Origin: JAOPZW01 sp963803375
GTDB taxonomy: Bacteria > Actinomycetota > Thermoleophilia > Solirubrobacterales > Solirubrobacteraceae
Assembly: GCA_963803375.1 (NCBI GenBank)
Contig: CAWDMB010000005.1
Coordinates: 62,001 to 126,000, forward strand
Reading direction: 5' to 3'
Length of the DNA: 64,000 nucleotides
Shown: piece after piece, positions 8,254-16,941 of the stretch
How positions within the stretch are numbered: the stretch's first letter is position 1
How the letters are laid out: each line of letters starts with the position of its first letter
Notes under the pieces: model-generated
Databases searched by the model: none
Seen by the model: only the letters and a program-made list of their open reading frames with translations
What the model was told of the DNA's origin: nothing
Translations under genes and position numbers: made by a program

Positions 8254-8934
8254 TCAGGAGGCCGCCGGCAGCACCCAGAAGGCGATGACCGCGTAGTGCG
8301 CGCCCACCGCGGCGAGCGTGAAGCCGTGGAAGAGCTCGTGGTAGCCGAAGACCCGCGGGATCGGGTCCGGGCGACGCAGCCCGTAGACGAGCGCGCCGAC
8401 CGTGTAGAGCAGGCCGCCCAGGAGCGCGAGCAGCGAGCCTGGCACGCCGAGGCCGTCGACGAGCTGGGGCACGGCGGCCAGCGCGACCCACCCGAGCGCG
8501 AGGTAGATGCCGACCGAGAGCCAGTGCGGCGCCGTCCACGGGGAGAGCTCGACGGCGGCGCCGAGCGCGGCGCCGGCCCAGACGGCGACGAGCAGCGCGG
8601 TCCCGAGGCGCCCGTCGAGGACGAGCAGGCACAGCGGCGTGTAGGTGCCGGCGATGAGCACGAAGATCATCGAGCGGTCCAGCCGCCGCCACCACGCGCG
8701 CACCGACGGGCGCCAGCGCCCGCGGTGGTAGAGCGAGCTCGTGGCCAGGACCCCGACGACGGCCAGCGCGTAGACCGTCGCCGCCAGCGCGCCGCGCCCG
8801 TCGGGCGCGGTCGCCACGAGCGCGGCCCCGAGCGCCACGGCGACTGGGGCCGCGGCGAGGTGCAGCCAGCCGCGCAGGCGCGGGCGCGGGAGCCCGTCCG
8901 GCAGCAGCACCTCCATGACGTCGCGCGTGGCCAT
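8254..8934 (-). CDS. Hemolysin III / PAQR family membrane protein
   Basis: 226 residues from the ATG at 8934; a GTG three bases earlier would add one residue. Seven hydrophobic segments are visible. Family motifs include the early SSLYHRGRW, the central DRSMIFVLIAGTYTPLCL and the late GYHELFHGFTLAAVGAHY, whose His residues probably hold a metal ion as in PAQR receptors and ceramidases. The family name comes from a Bacillus hemolysin but most members have no proven toxin role; membrane lipid homeostasis is the more likely job. It stands alone with about 60 bases on the htrA side. Confidence 0.9.
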   Translation of the reverse strand: MATRDVMEVLLPDGLPRPRLRGWLHLAAAPVAVALGAALVATAPDGRGALAATVYALAVVGVLATSSLYHRGRWRPSVRAWWRRLDRSMIFVLIAGTYTPLCLLVLDGRLGTALLVAVWAGAALGAAVELSPWTAPHWLSVGIYLALGWVALAAVPQLVDGLGVPGSLLALLGGLLYTVGALVYGLRRPDPIPRVFGYHELFHGFTLAAVGAHYAVIAFWVLPAAS

Positions 8935-9015
8935 CACGCCTCAGGATGCCCGATTCGCCGGCCGAGAGTGGTCAGACGCCGGTCGCAGAGACCGTCGAGC
9001 GACCATTCGACGCGC

Positions 9016-10038
9016 TCATCGCCGGCGCGCGCCCGGCTCGAGCGCGGGGTTCTGCCAGCCGACGTCGCCCGGGCTGATCGTCGTGCCCGGCGCCACGATC
9101 TCGTCGATGCGGTCGAGGATCGCGTCGTCGAGCTCGACCTCGTCGGCGCCGAGCTGGGACTCGAGCTGCTCCATCGTGCGCGGGCCGATGATCGCCGCGG
9201 TCACCGCCGGGTGGCGGATGACGAAAGCGAGCGCGAGGTGGATGAGCGACAGGCCGGCCTCGTCGGCGAGGCGCCCGAGCGCGTCGGCCGCCTCGAGCTT
9301 GCGCTGGTTGTCGGGGATCGAGAGGTCGTAGCGGCCGGGCAGCCGCTCGGCGCGCGTGGAGCTCGGCGGCTCGGCGCCCTTGCGCCAGCGGCCCGAGAGC
9401 CAGCCGCCCGCGAGCGGGCTCCAGGGGATGACGCCGATCGCGTGGCGGGCGCACGTCGGCAGGACGTCGGCCTCGACGCCGCGCACGAGCAGCGAGTACG
9501 GCGGCTGCTCGCAGACGAAGCGCTGCAGCCCGCGGTCGCGCGCGACCCACTGTGCCTCGACGATCTGCGAGGGCGGGAACGTCGAGGAGCCGATGTAGCG
9601 GACCTTGCCCTGGTGCACGAGGTCGCTCAGCGCGCCGAGCGTCTCCTCGATGTCGGTGTCGGCCTCGGGCCGGTGGATCTGGTAGAGGTCGATCCAATCG
9701 GTCCCCAGGCGCCGCAGCGACGCCTCGACCTCGCGGACGATCCAGCGGCGCGAGTTGCCGAACTGGTTGGGGTCGTCGCCCATCGTGCCGTGGATCTTCG
9801 TGGCGAGGATCACGTCGTCGCGCCGGCCGCCGGCCAGCGCCCGGCCGACGATCTGCTCGGACTCGCCGCGCGCGTAGACGTCGGCGGTGTCGATGAAGTT
9901 GATGCCCGCGTCGAGCGCGCGGTGGATGATGCGGACGGACTCGTCGTGGTCGGGGTTGCCCCAGGCGCCGAACATCATCGCCCCGAGGCAGAAGGGGCTC
10001 ACCTTGACACCGGTGCGCCCGAGCGTGCGATGGATCAT
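9016..10038 (-). CDS. Aldo/keto reductase (YghZ/Kv-beta-like group)
   Basis: 340 residues starting MIHRTLGRTGVKVSPFCLG. The TIM-barrel reductase motifs are intact: FIDTADVYARGESE with the catalytic Asp and Tyr, the Lys in ATKIHGTMGDD, the IDLYQIHRPEADT strand, and the late NADPH-binding IIGPRTMEQLES. The enzyme should reduce aldehydes or ketones with NADPH; substrate is not readable from sequence. It is followed by a glycosylase gene 37 bases upstream on the same strand, so they may share a transcript. Another aldo/keto reductase of a different subgroup lies at 46957. Confidence 0.93.
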   Translation of the reverse strand: MIHRTLGRTGVKVSPFCLGAMMFGAWGNPDHDESVRIIHRALDAGINFIDTADVYARGESEQIVGRALAGGRRDDVILATKIHGTMGDDPNQFGNSRRWIVREVEASLRRLGTDWIDLYQIHRPEADTDIEETLGALSDLVHQGKVRYIGSSTFPPSQIVEAQWVARDRGLQRFVCEQPPYSLLVRGVEADVLPTCARHAIGVIPWSPLAGGWLSGRWRKGAEPPSSTRAERLPGRYDLSIPDNQRKLEAADALGRLADEAGLSLIHLALAFVIRHPAVTAAIIGPRTMEQLESQLGADEVELDDAILDRIDEIVAPGTTISPGDVGWQNPALEPGARRR

Positions 10039-10075
10039 GGCGTTCGACCTCGGCCGGGGGCGGATGCGAGGCTCG

Positions 10076-10648
10076 TCAGCCGCTTCGAGGGCCGCCGAGC
10101 GCCTCGCGCTCGGCGCGGATCCTGGCCTTGTGCGCGCGCTTGCCCGACTGGTAGTCCACGAGCGCCGCGGGCGAGTCCACGTCGCCGAGCGTCGGCCGGT
10201 CGGGCACGAGCGGCTCGGCCAGCTGCACCCCGAGCCGCCGGGCCAGGACGGCCGCGGTCTGGACGACCTTCATCGGGCCGAACCCCGGCAGCGCGGCGAG
10301 GTTCGCCCGCAGCTGCGCGGGCGACGCCGCGGTCGTCCACACCGCGCCGGCGTCACCGTCGTAGCGCTCGGCGACGTGCGCGGCCAGGTCGCGTACGCGC
10401 GTGGCCATGGCGCTCGGGAAGCGGTGGACGGCCGGGGGCTCGCGGAAGACCGGCTCGAGATCCATGCCCGCGAGCGCGCGGGCGTCGAGCGTGCCGACGC
10501 GCTCGAGGAGCGCGAGCGGCCCGGAGAAGGCCTTCTGCACCGTGACCTGCTGGTCGAGCGCGAACCCGATGAGCAGGGCCATCGGCTCGCGCGCCAGCAG
10601 CGCGTCGGCCTCGTCGGAGCCGGTGAAGTACAGGCGGTCGGCGGCCAT
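10076..10648 (-). CDS. HhH-GPD-type base-excision DNA repair glycosylase
   Basis: 190 residues from an ATG at 10648. It matches a small actinobacterial HhH-GPD family: LLIGFALDQQVTVQKAFSGP near the N terminus, HRFPSAMA in the middle, and the helix-hairpin-helix ALPGFGPMKVVQTAAVL. There are no C-terminal cysteines for an iron-sulfur cluster, so it is closer to the AlkA/3-methyladenine side than to Nth or MutY. It is expected to remove damaged bases by hydrolysis of the glycosidic bond; the exact lesion is unknown. Confidence 0.83.
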   Translation of the reverse strand: MAADRLYFTGSDEADALLAREPMALLIGFALDQQVTVQKAFSGPLALLERVGTLDARALAGMDLEPVFREPPAVHRFPSAMATRVRDLAAHVAERYDGDAGAVWTTAASPAQLRANLAALPGFGPMKVVQTAAVLARRLGVQLAEPLVPDRPTLGDVDSPAALVDYQSGKRAHKARIRAEREALGGPRSG

Positions 10649-10684
10649 CGGCTGATCGTAGACGGACGCGGAGCCGGCCGGCGG

Positions 10685-11809
10685 TCAGGCCGCGACGCGC
10701 CCCGCGAGCAGCTCGGCGGTCGGGAGCTCGTCGGAGGTCGGCTCGCCCGCGACGAGCTCCGCCGCTCGCACGAGGTCGACCGCGGTCGAGCGCACCTGGC
10801 CGACGATCTCGCTCAGCGGGAGGTCGCGCTCGCGCTCGTGGACGTCCCGCGCCTCCGCGGCCGCCGCGAGCGCGAGCCGGCGCACCTCGTCGGTGCGGGC
10901 CGCGCCGTCGTAGGAGGCCGCGAGCTCCCAGACCGCGCTGGAGAGCCCGGCCGCGGCCTCCGCCAGCGCCGGCGGCGCCGGGCGCGCGCCGCGCAGGTAG
11001 CGCAGGCCGTGGCGCGCGAGCACGCGCGTGTCGCGCACGGCGAAGTCGAGCTGGTCGCGGCTGCGCGCGTAGCGCTCGAGCTCGGCGCGCGCCGGGCGCC
11101 GCGGCGGCGCGAGGCGCACGGTCTCGCGGCCGACCGCGAGCGCCTCGTCGAGGATCGCGACGCGCCCGTCGATCGCCCGCGCGCTCGTGAGCGCGCGCTC
11201 GCCGGCGCCCGCGTCGCCGTCGCCCAGCGCCCGGCCGACGTCGGCGAGCACGCGGCCGAGATCGGCGAGCACGGTCTGGCCCGCGCGGCCGGCGAGCAGG
11301 CCCGGGTTGGGCGGGAAGAGCAGCGCGTGGGTGGCGAGCGCCACCGCCCCGCCGATGAGCGCCTCGAGCGGGCGCTCGACCGCGAGGCCCGAGCCGGTCT
11401 GCTCTAGCGAGACGAGGATCAGCGAGGACACCGCCGCCTCGGCGACGAGCAGCTCGCCGCCGCCGAGCAGGACGGCGGCCGACATCGCGAGGACGAGCAT
11501 GAGCGCGATCTGCGGCGGGCCCGTCCCGATCAAGTTGATGAGCGCGTCGGCGACGGTCAGCCCCAGCACGACGCCGCCCGTGAGCTGGACCGCACGCTGG
11601 GCGCGCTCGCCGACCGACGTCCCGAGCGCGATGACCGCGGCGATCGCGGCGAAGACCGGCGTCGGGTCGGGCAGCAGGAGCTCGGCGAGGTACCACGCGG
11701 CGACGGCGGCCAGCGCCGTCTGCACGACGAGCCACGAGCGCGCGCGCAGGCGCAGCACCGACCAGCGCAGGCGACCGCGGGGCGAGGGGATCAGGGTGCG
11801 GAGGGTCAT
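10685..11809 (-). CDS. FUSC family (aromatic acid exporter-like) membrane protein
   Basis: 374 residues from an ATG at 11809. The first 170 residues hold about five to six hydrophobic helices arranged as in the FUSC/ArAE fold (AWYLAELLLPDPTPVFAAIAA is cut here to its core VFAAIAAVIALGTS, followed by GERAQRAVQLTGGVVLG). The remaining 200 residues are a soluble Ala/Arg/Glu-rich helical domain. Relatives export aromatic acids or act in envelope stress, but the substrate here is unknown. The gene lies alone, 200 bases downstream of a coiled-coil secreted protein on the same strand. Confidence 0.8.
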   Translation of the reverse strand: MTLRTLIPSPRGRLRWSVLRLRARSWLVVQTALAAVAAWYLAELLLPDPTPVFAAIAAVIALGTSVGERAQRAVQLTGGVVLGLTVADALINLIGTGPPQIALMLVLAMSAAVLLGGGELLVAEAAVSSLILVSLEQTGSGLAVERPLEALIGGAVALATHALLFPPNPGLLAGRAGQTVLADLGRVLADVGRALGDGDAGAGERALTSARAIDGRVAILDEALAVGRETVRLAPPRRPARAELERYARSRDQLDFAVRDTRVLARHGLRYLRGARPAPPALAEAAAGLSSAVWELAASYDGAARTDEVRRLALAAAAEARDVHERERDLPLSEIVGQVRSTAVDLVRAAELVAGEPTSDELPTAELLAGRVAA

Positions 11810-12006
11810 GCGGTTCGGGACGGCGAGAGCATGCTGCAGAGGATGCGGGCGCGGCCCGCGGCTGTGGACCGACCGGCGGTCGGAACCTGCGCCGACGCGC
11901 AGTCGCCGCCACGCCGGCCCTGATCCGAGGCTAGCGAGCGGCTCGCCGGCCCTTCGAGCCCGTCACCGGATCGCCACACCATGGACACACGAGCGCTACA
12001 CGGCCC
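11810..12006. other. Intergenic segment between FUSC gene and secreted transglycosylase gene
   Basis: About 200 bases without a convincing gene. A 60-codon open frame on the minus strand overlaps the FUSC start and has no family resemblance or ribosome site, so I do not call it. I see no hairpin with a T tract. Confidence 0.5.
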
Positions 12007-13032
12007 TCAGGTCACGAGCGCGTAGCAGTCCCAGTTGCGCGCCCCGCTCCCCCCCGCCCACAGCCGCGCCGCGAGGCGGTCCTGCTCGGCCTTGGGGGCC
12101 TGGAAGGCGTGCGGCGTGCTGCCGCCCAGCCGCCGCCAGGTGTCGTCGATGAACTGGTAGTAGCCCGACGCCGTGGCCCAGTTGGGCGGGAGATTCTGCC
12201 CGCCCGACTCGCACTGCACGATCGCCCACGGGACCGCCCACGGCCCGCCGGGGCCCACCATGCGCGCCGCGCGCGCCTGGGCGGCGAGCAGGCGCGAGAG
12301 CTCGCGCTCGGCGTGGCGGCGCCCGGCCATCGTGGCGCCGAGCGCGGCCAGGCGGGCGGAGCGGGCCCGCGCGAGCGCGTCCCGCCGGCTGCGCAGCGCG
12401 CCCGCCACCTGCGCCAGCGCGTTGCGCTCGCGCTCGACGGCGAGCGTCTGCTCGCGCTGGCGCCGCTCGAGGCGGGCGAGCGCGCGCTCGACGTCGACGG
12501 CCTCGTCGCGCGAGCGGCGCACGACCCCGACGACGCGCGTGTCGCTGCGCTGGACGCGGTGCAGGAAGTCGAGGCGCTCGAGGACCTGCGCGAATCCGCG
12601 CGCCTCGAGCACGACCGAGACGAAGTCGGGCGCATCCGTCGTGTAGCGGCTGCGCAGGACCGCCGCGAGCGTGCGCCGCCCGGCCGCCAGCTGCGCGCGC
12701 AGCCGCACGAGCCGCTCGCGCGTGGCGCGCAGGCGCGCCTGCGTGCGCGCGAGGCGCAGCCGCCAGGCGTCGAGGTCGGCCTGGACGGCGCGCAGGCGCC
12801 GTTCGAGCACGGCGACGGCGGCGGCCGCGCGCCGCTCGAGGACCCCGAGCCGCGCGGCGGCCGAGGAGAGCTGCGCCTCGCGGCCGCGCGAGCGCTCGAT
12901 CTGGGTCCGCAGGGCGCCGGCGTCCTGCGCGGCGGCGGGCGGCCTGCAGAACGCCGCGGCGGCGATCAGGGCAAGGGCGAGCACGGCGGCGAGCGCGCCC
13001 CATCGAGCCGATGCGGTTGAGAGCCGGGGCAT
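12007..13032 (-). CDS. Secreted coiled-coil protein with C-terminal transglycosylase/Rpf-like domain
   Basis: 341 residues. A signal peptide (residues 1-35, ending PPAAAQ) is followed by a 220-residue Arg/Ala-rich coiled coil in two blocks, as in NlpC/P60 and EnvC-like peptidoglycan enzymes. The C-terminal 75 residues form a lysozyme-like domain with the pattern VQCESGGQN (the Glu is the expected acid), ATASGYYQFIDDTW and a final WDCYAL. This resembles resuscitation-promoting factor and soluble lytic transglycosylase domains. It probably cleaves glycan strands outside the cell, with the coiled coil giving septal or partner targeting. Confidence 0.82.
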   Translation of the reverse strand: MPRLSTASARWGALAAVLALALIAAAAFCRPPAAAQDAGALRTQIERSRGREAQLSSAAARLGVLERRAAAAVAVLERRLRAVQADLDAWRLRLARTQARLRATRERLVRLRAQLAAGRRTLAAVLRSRYTTDAPDFVSVVLEARGFAQVLERLDFLHRVQRSDTRVVGVVRRSRDEAVDVERALARLERRQREQTLAVERERNALAQVAGALRSRRDALARARSARLAALGATMAGRRHAERELSRLLAAQARAARMVGPGGPWAVPWAIVQCESGGQNLPPNWATASGYYQFIDDTWRRLGGSTPHAFQAPKAEQDRLAARLWAGGSGARNWDCYALVT

Positions 13033-13097
13033 TCCGGCCGGCCGACGCTAGCGGCGGGCCGCGCGCGGTCCTATCGCTGCACGCGGTCCTGCGCGTC

Positions 13098-14573
13098 CTA
13101 CGGCAGCGGCCAGGTGTGGACGGGCGCGTTGGAGTGCATGTGCTCGCGGTAGCCCAGGGTCATCCGCCGCAGCGCCTCGCTGCGCTCCAGGCCGCCCTCG
13201 TAGAGCCGATGGAAGGCCGCGGCCTGCCACGATGCGCCGTTGCGCTGAGCGACGCAGCGGCGCTCGATGATCTCGAGCAGCCGGTCGGCGTCGGCGGCCT
13301 GCACGCCGTAGCGCTCCAGGCCCTCGCGAGCCATCGGCAGCAGCCGGCGCAGGACGAGCTCGGCCACCGGGACCTCCCCGACGCCCGGCCAGTACACGCG
13401 CGCGTCGAGGCCGTCGAGCGCGCCCATGTGGAAGTTCTCCTCCGCCGCGCTGAACGACATCTGCGTCCAGATCGGGCGCTCGGCGTCGGCGAGCACGCGC
13501 ACGAGCCCGTAGTAGAAGGCCGCGTTGGCGACGATGTCGACCACCGTCGGCCCCGCGGGGAGCACGCGGTTCTCGACGCGCAGGTGCGGGCGCCCGCGCA
13601 CGACGTCGTAGACCGGGCGGTTCCAGCGGTAGATCGTGCCGTTGTGCAGGCGCAGCTCCTGCAGCCGCGGCGTGTCGCCGCGCTCGAGGACCGCCTCGGG
13701 GTTCTCGTCGTCGCACACCGGCAGCAGCGCGCCGAAGAAGCGGACGTTCTCCTCGAAGAGGTCGAAGATCGACGTGACCCAGCCCTCGCCGAACCACACG
13801 CGCGGGCGCACGCCCTGGGCCTTGAGCTCCTCGGGGCGCGTGTCGGTGGCCTGCTCGAAGAGCGCGATCCGCGTCTCGCGCCAGAGCTCCTTGCCGAAGA
13901 AGAACGGCGAGTTGGCCCCGACGGCGAGCTGGACGCCGGCGATCGCCTGGGCCGCGTTCCAGTGCGCGGGGAACGCCGCGGGATCGACCTGCTGGTGGAG
14001 CTGGACGCTCGTGCAGGCGGCCTCGGGCGCGATCGTGTCGGCGTAGGTCGAGAGGCGCTCGACGCCGGCGATCGCGATCTGCAGATCCTCCCCGCGGGCG
14101 GCGAAGATCTGCTCGTTGAGCAACTTGTAGCGGGCGCTCGCGCTGAAGGCGTCGGCGTGCAGGTGCTCGTCGGTGATCGTCGGGAGGATCCCGATGATCA
14201 TCATGTGGTCGCCGAGCGGTCGGGCGAGCTCCTCGGCGCGGTTGAGGCTCGCGCGAATGTCGCGCTCCATCGCGCCGAAGGCGCCGCCGTCCAGCAGTCG
14301 CGGGGCGACGTTGATCTCGACGTTGAACTGGCCGAGCTCGGTCTGGAAGTCGGGGTCGGCGACCGTCTCGAGGACGCGCTGGTTCGTCATCGAGGGGTAG
14401 CCGCGGTCGTCGGTGAGGTTGAGCTCGATCTCGAGGCCGACAGAGCGCGTGGCGGGCTCGAAGCGGGCCTCGGAGAGCATGCGCGCGAAGACGTCGAGGC
14501 AGCGCTTGACCTTCTGGCGGTAGCGCTGGCGATCCTCACGGCTGTAGACGGTCGCGACGATCTCGTCACCCAT
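13098..14573 (-). CDS. Glutamate-cysteine ligase family (GCS2) protein
   Basis: 491 residues from an ATG at 14573. It carries the GCS2 fold signatures: SVGLEIELNLTDD (substrate-binding Glu cluster) near residue 45, QTELGQFNVEINVAP, TSVQLHQQV and a late HLRVENRVLPAGPT. GCS2 enzymes join glutamate to an amine, typically cysteine, using ATP, as in glutathione, mycothiol-related or ergothioneine pathways. At 491 residues it is longer than YbdK (about 370) and belongs to an uncharacterised actinobacterial branch, so the acceptor amine is not certain. No pathway genes sit beside it. Confidence 0.85.
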   Translation of the reverse strand: MGDEIVATVYSREDRQRYRQKVKRCLDVFARMLSEARFEPATRSVGLEIELNLTDDRGYPSMTNQRVLETVADPDFQTELGQFNVEINVAPRLLDGGAFGAMERDIRASLNRAEELARPLGDHMMIIGILPTITDEHLHADAFSASARYKLLNEQIFAARGEDLQIAIAGVERLSTYADTIAPEAACTSVQLHQQVDPAAFPAHWNAAQAIAGVQLAVGANSPFFFGKELWRETRIALFEQATDTRPEELKAQGVRPRVWFGEGWVTSIFDLFEENVRFFGALLPVCDDENPEAVLERGDTPRLQELRLHNGTIYRWNRPVYDVVRGRPHLRVENRVLPAGPTVVDIVANAAFYYGLVRVLADAERPIWTQMSFSAAEENFHMGALDGLDARVYWPGVGEVPVAELVLRRLLPMAREGLERYGVQAADADRLLEIIERRCVAQRNGASWQAAAFHRLYEGGLERSEALRRMTLGYREHMHSNAPVHTWPLP

Positions 14574-14645
14574 GGCGGGCCCACTCCATGGCCGAGTTCT
14601 ACCCGTCGGCGGCCCCGGCGCGCCCGCGCTCGGCGCGGAAACCGG

Positions 14646-15854
14646 TCAGGCCGGCGGGGTGCCCTCGCTCAGCGCGGGCTCCGTGCGCTCGGGCGGCGCC
14701 CCGTCGCCGCGCCAGACGAAGCGCTGGGCGTACCACTCGGCGCCGCGGCCGGCGCGCTCCCAGCCCGCGGCCAGCAGCGCCCGCTCGAGGCTCGAGACCG
14801 CCTCGTCGCCCGTGAACGGCGAGCTCACCGAGGCGCTGTGGCCGACGGTGCGGTCGCCTCCGTCCGGCGCCAGGGCGACCGCCCGGAAGCGCGCGTGCGT
14901 CGAGGCAGCGTCCCAGCGGATCTCGCAGCGCCAGCGCCGATCGGTGCCGTCGGGCCACTCGGGCGCCCGGACGAACCGCCGCGGCGCGGCAAACGGCTCG
15001 AGCTCGGCGTTGTCGGCCGAGGTCGGCAGGTCGATGATCGGCCCGAGCGGCTCCGCGAGTGCGGGCGTCCAGGAGAAGCGCTTCGCGTACCAGGCATCGC
15101 CGCGGTGCAGCGGCTCCCAGCCGGCGCTCAGCAGCGCCTGCTCGAGCTCGGCGACGGCCTCGGCCAGCGCGCTCACAGGCGAGCGTGCGCTCGGCGGCCA
15201 GCCCAGCCAGGCCGAGCGCGCGAGCGGCTCCCGCTCGTCGTACTCGCCGATGGCGGCCACGACGATGAAGCGGCAGCGGCCGGGGCCCCGCTCCCAGCCG
15301 ATCTCGGCCGTCCACGGGACGTCGGGGTCCGGCGGCCGCATCGCCTCGGGCTCGCGCCGCGTGCGGGGGGGTGGCTCGGCGTCGGTCACGGGGACATCCT
15401 CGGGGGGATCGTAGAAGAGCGAGACGGCGCCCGCCGGGCGCCGTCTGGGTGTCTGCTGCGCGGGCTCCGGGCGCCGTCTGGGTGGCTGCTGCGCGGGCTC
15501 GGTGGCGGGCGCGCGCGCGCGACGGCGCTGCAGGGCGAGGAAGGCGGTGGCCGTGAGGATCAGGAGCGTCAGCGCGCCGAGCAGCGCGGCGGTCGAGGAG
15601 CCGCCGTCGTCGCGCGCGGGCCGCGGGGTCGCGACCGCCGGCATCGGGGTGGGCGCGGCCGCTGCGGGGCGCGGCGCGGTCGACGCCGAGCGCTTGGGCG
15701 CGAGCGGGTAGTGGCGCCAGAGCTCGTCGGCCGAGGGCGCGCCGCCCTGCTGGGCGGCGCCGGCCGGCACGCCGAGGACCAGACAGGCGAGCAGCGCCGC
15801 GAGCAGCCGCGCCGTCGCGGCACGCGTGGTCCGAGGGGCCGGGACCGCCCTCAT
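14646..15854 (-). CDS. Unknown membrane protein with a duplicated extracytoplasmic or cytoplasmic domain
   Basis: 402 residues. A signal-anchor (about 12-34) is followed by a Pro/Ala linker, a second hydrophobic helix (AALLGALTLLILTATAFLAL) and an Arg-rich turn with two QTPRRRP-like copies. The rest contains the same 90-residue module twice: a strand pair starting WTAEIGW or WRCEIRW, then LEQALLSAGWE or LERALLAAGWE, ending DAWYAKRFSW or AEWYAQRFVW. I do not recognise the family. Its ATG overlaps the stop of the coiled-coil gene upstream, so the two products probably work together. Confidence 0.75.
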   Translation of the reverse strand: MRAVPAPRTTRAATARLLAALLACLVLGVPAGAAQQGGAPSADELWRHYPLAPKRSASTAPRPAAAAPTPMPAVATPRPARDDGGSSTAALLGALTLLILTATAFLALQRRRARAPATEPAQQPPRRRPEPAQQTPRRRPAGAVSLFYDPPEDVPVTDAEPPPRTRREPEAMRPPDPDVPWTAEIGWERGPGRCRFIVVAAIGEYDEREPLARSAWLGWPPSARSPVSALAEAVAELEQALLSAGWEPLHRGDAWYAKRFSWTPALAEPLGPIIDLPTSADNAELEPFAAPRRFVRAPEWPDGTDRRWRCEIRWDAASTHARFRAVALAPDGGDRTVGHSASVSSPFTGDEAVSSLERALLAAGWERAGRGAEWYAQRFVWRGDGAPPERTEPALSEGTPPA

Positions 15855-16810
15855 CCGTCCTCGGCGAGCGCCTGACGGATGCCCGCCAGCCGCTCGCGCA
15901 GACGCTGCGCCTCGGCCTCGTGCTCGAGGGCCGTCCGGCCGACGCGCTCGAGGTCGACCTGCAGTCCGTCGCGTTCGGTGCGCAGGCGGCGGGCGGCCTC
16001 GGCCGCCTCGCGGGCCTGCTCGTCGGCGGCCTCGAGCTCCGCGACGCGCGCCCGCACGTCGGCGAGCTCCGTGTGGGCGCCATGCAGGTCGTCACCGAGC
16101 TGGGCGTTGGCGCCGCGCTCGGCGGCGAGCGCGTCGTCGGCGGTGGCCTGGACGGCGGCGAGAGCCTCGCGGAAGCGCTCGCCGTCGGCGGCGCGGCGGG
16201 CGCGCTCGGCCTCGAGATCGGCGCCCGCGCGGGCGAGCCGCTCCTCGGCGTCCTGGGCGCGGGCCGCGGCCGCGAGCGCCTCCTCGCGCGCAAGCACGAG
16301 CTCCGCGTGCGCACCGACTGCCTCGGCGGCCGCAGGCGCCGGCGGCGCGTCCGCGGCTGCGGGCGGCGCGTCCGCGGCCGCGGGCGGCGCATCCGCGTCC
16401 GCGGGCGCCGGCGGCGCATCCGCGACCGGCGGCCGCGCGCCGGCCTGCTCGCCACGCACCTCGAGCACCCGGCGCCCGAAGCGCGGACGCTTGGCGCTGG
16501 GCTCGGGCAGCTCGAGATGGCGGCCGTCGCCGAGCTCGAGCAGGGCCTCGGCGAAGGGCGCCGGCGGCTCGGACCAGGCGAAGGCCGCGCTCCACGCCTC
16601 GCCGTCGGCGGGCGGCCACGACACGGTGCCCGTGACGGCGGGCAGCCGGTGCGTGTCGGTCTCGCCGCGAACGACGAGGACCGGGATGTCGGGCGGGACG
16701 TCGGCGAGCCCGCTGAAGCGGCCCGCGAGCTCGAGCTGGTCGGGCGTATCCCACGCGAAGCGCTCGAGCTCGAAGGTCGCCGCCGCGCTGCCCGCTCGAT
16801 CATCGCTCAT
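15851..16810 (-). CDS. Unknown protein: N-terminal beta domain, Ala/Pro/Asp repeats, C-terminal coiled coil
   Basis: 319 residues from the ATG at 16810 (MSDDRAGS); an in-frame ATG at 16843 would add eleven residues but has no better ribosome site. Residues 1-110 look like a compact beta domain (FELERFAWDTPDQLELAGRF is the start). A low-complexity stretch of repeated ADAPPAA units follows (coding bases about 16330-16435), then a 140-residue Ala/Glu/Arg coiled coil. Function is unknown. The ATGA overlap with the next gene marks a two-gene unit. Confidence 0.7.
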   Translation of the reverse strand: MSDDRAGSAAATFELERFAWDTPDQLELAGRFSGLADVPPDIPVLVVRGETDTHRLPAVTGTVSWPPADGEAWSAAFAWSEPPAPFAEALLELGDGRHLELPEPSAKRPRFGRRVLEVRGEQAGARPPVADAPPAPADADAPPAAADAPPAAADAPPAPAAAEAVGAHAELVLAREEALAAAARAQDAEERLARAGADLEAERARRAADGERFREALAAVQATADDALAAERGANAQLGDDLHGAHTELADVRARVAELEAADEQAREAAEAARRLRTERDGLQVDLERVGRTALEHEAEAQRLRERLAGIRQALAEDG

Positions 16811-16941
16811 GGGCGCAACCGTACCCCGTGAGGCCGGCCGCATGGGGCAGGAATCTGAGCGATAGTCCAGGTTCCTGTGTCACGGCCGTCGCGCGGCGCC
16901 CGCGTCCCCCCGACGCGGGCGCCGCCGCGATCCCCCCGGGC

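Noticed and set aside
11806..11988. 60-codon frame upstream of the FUSC gene
   Set aside because: No ribosome site, no motif, overlaps the FUSC start; codon use is not distinct from noncoding sequence.
13011..15875. Long open frame on the plus strand (over 900 codons) opposite the GCS2 and unknown-protein genes
   Set aside because: It is an antisense shadow created by GC-rich third positions; composition is Arg/Glu/His/Val-biased and has no family motif, while the minus strand holds clear genes.
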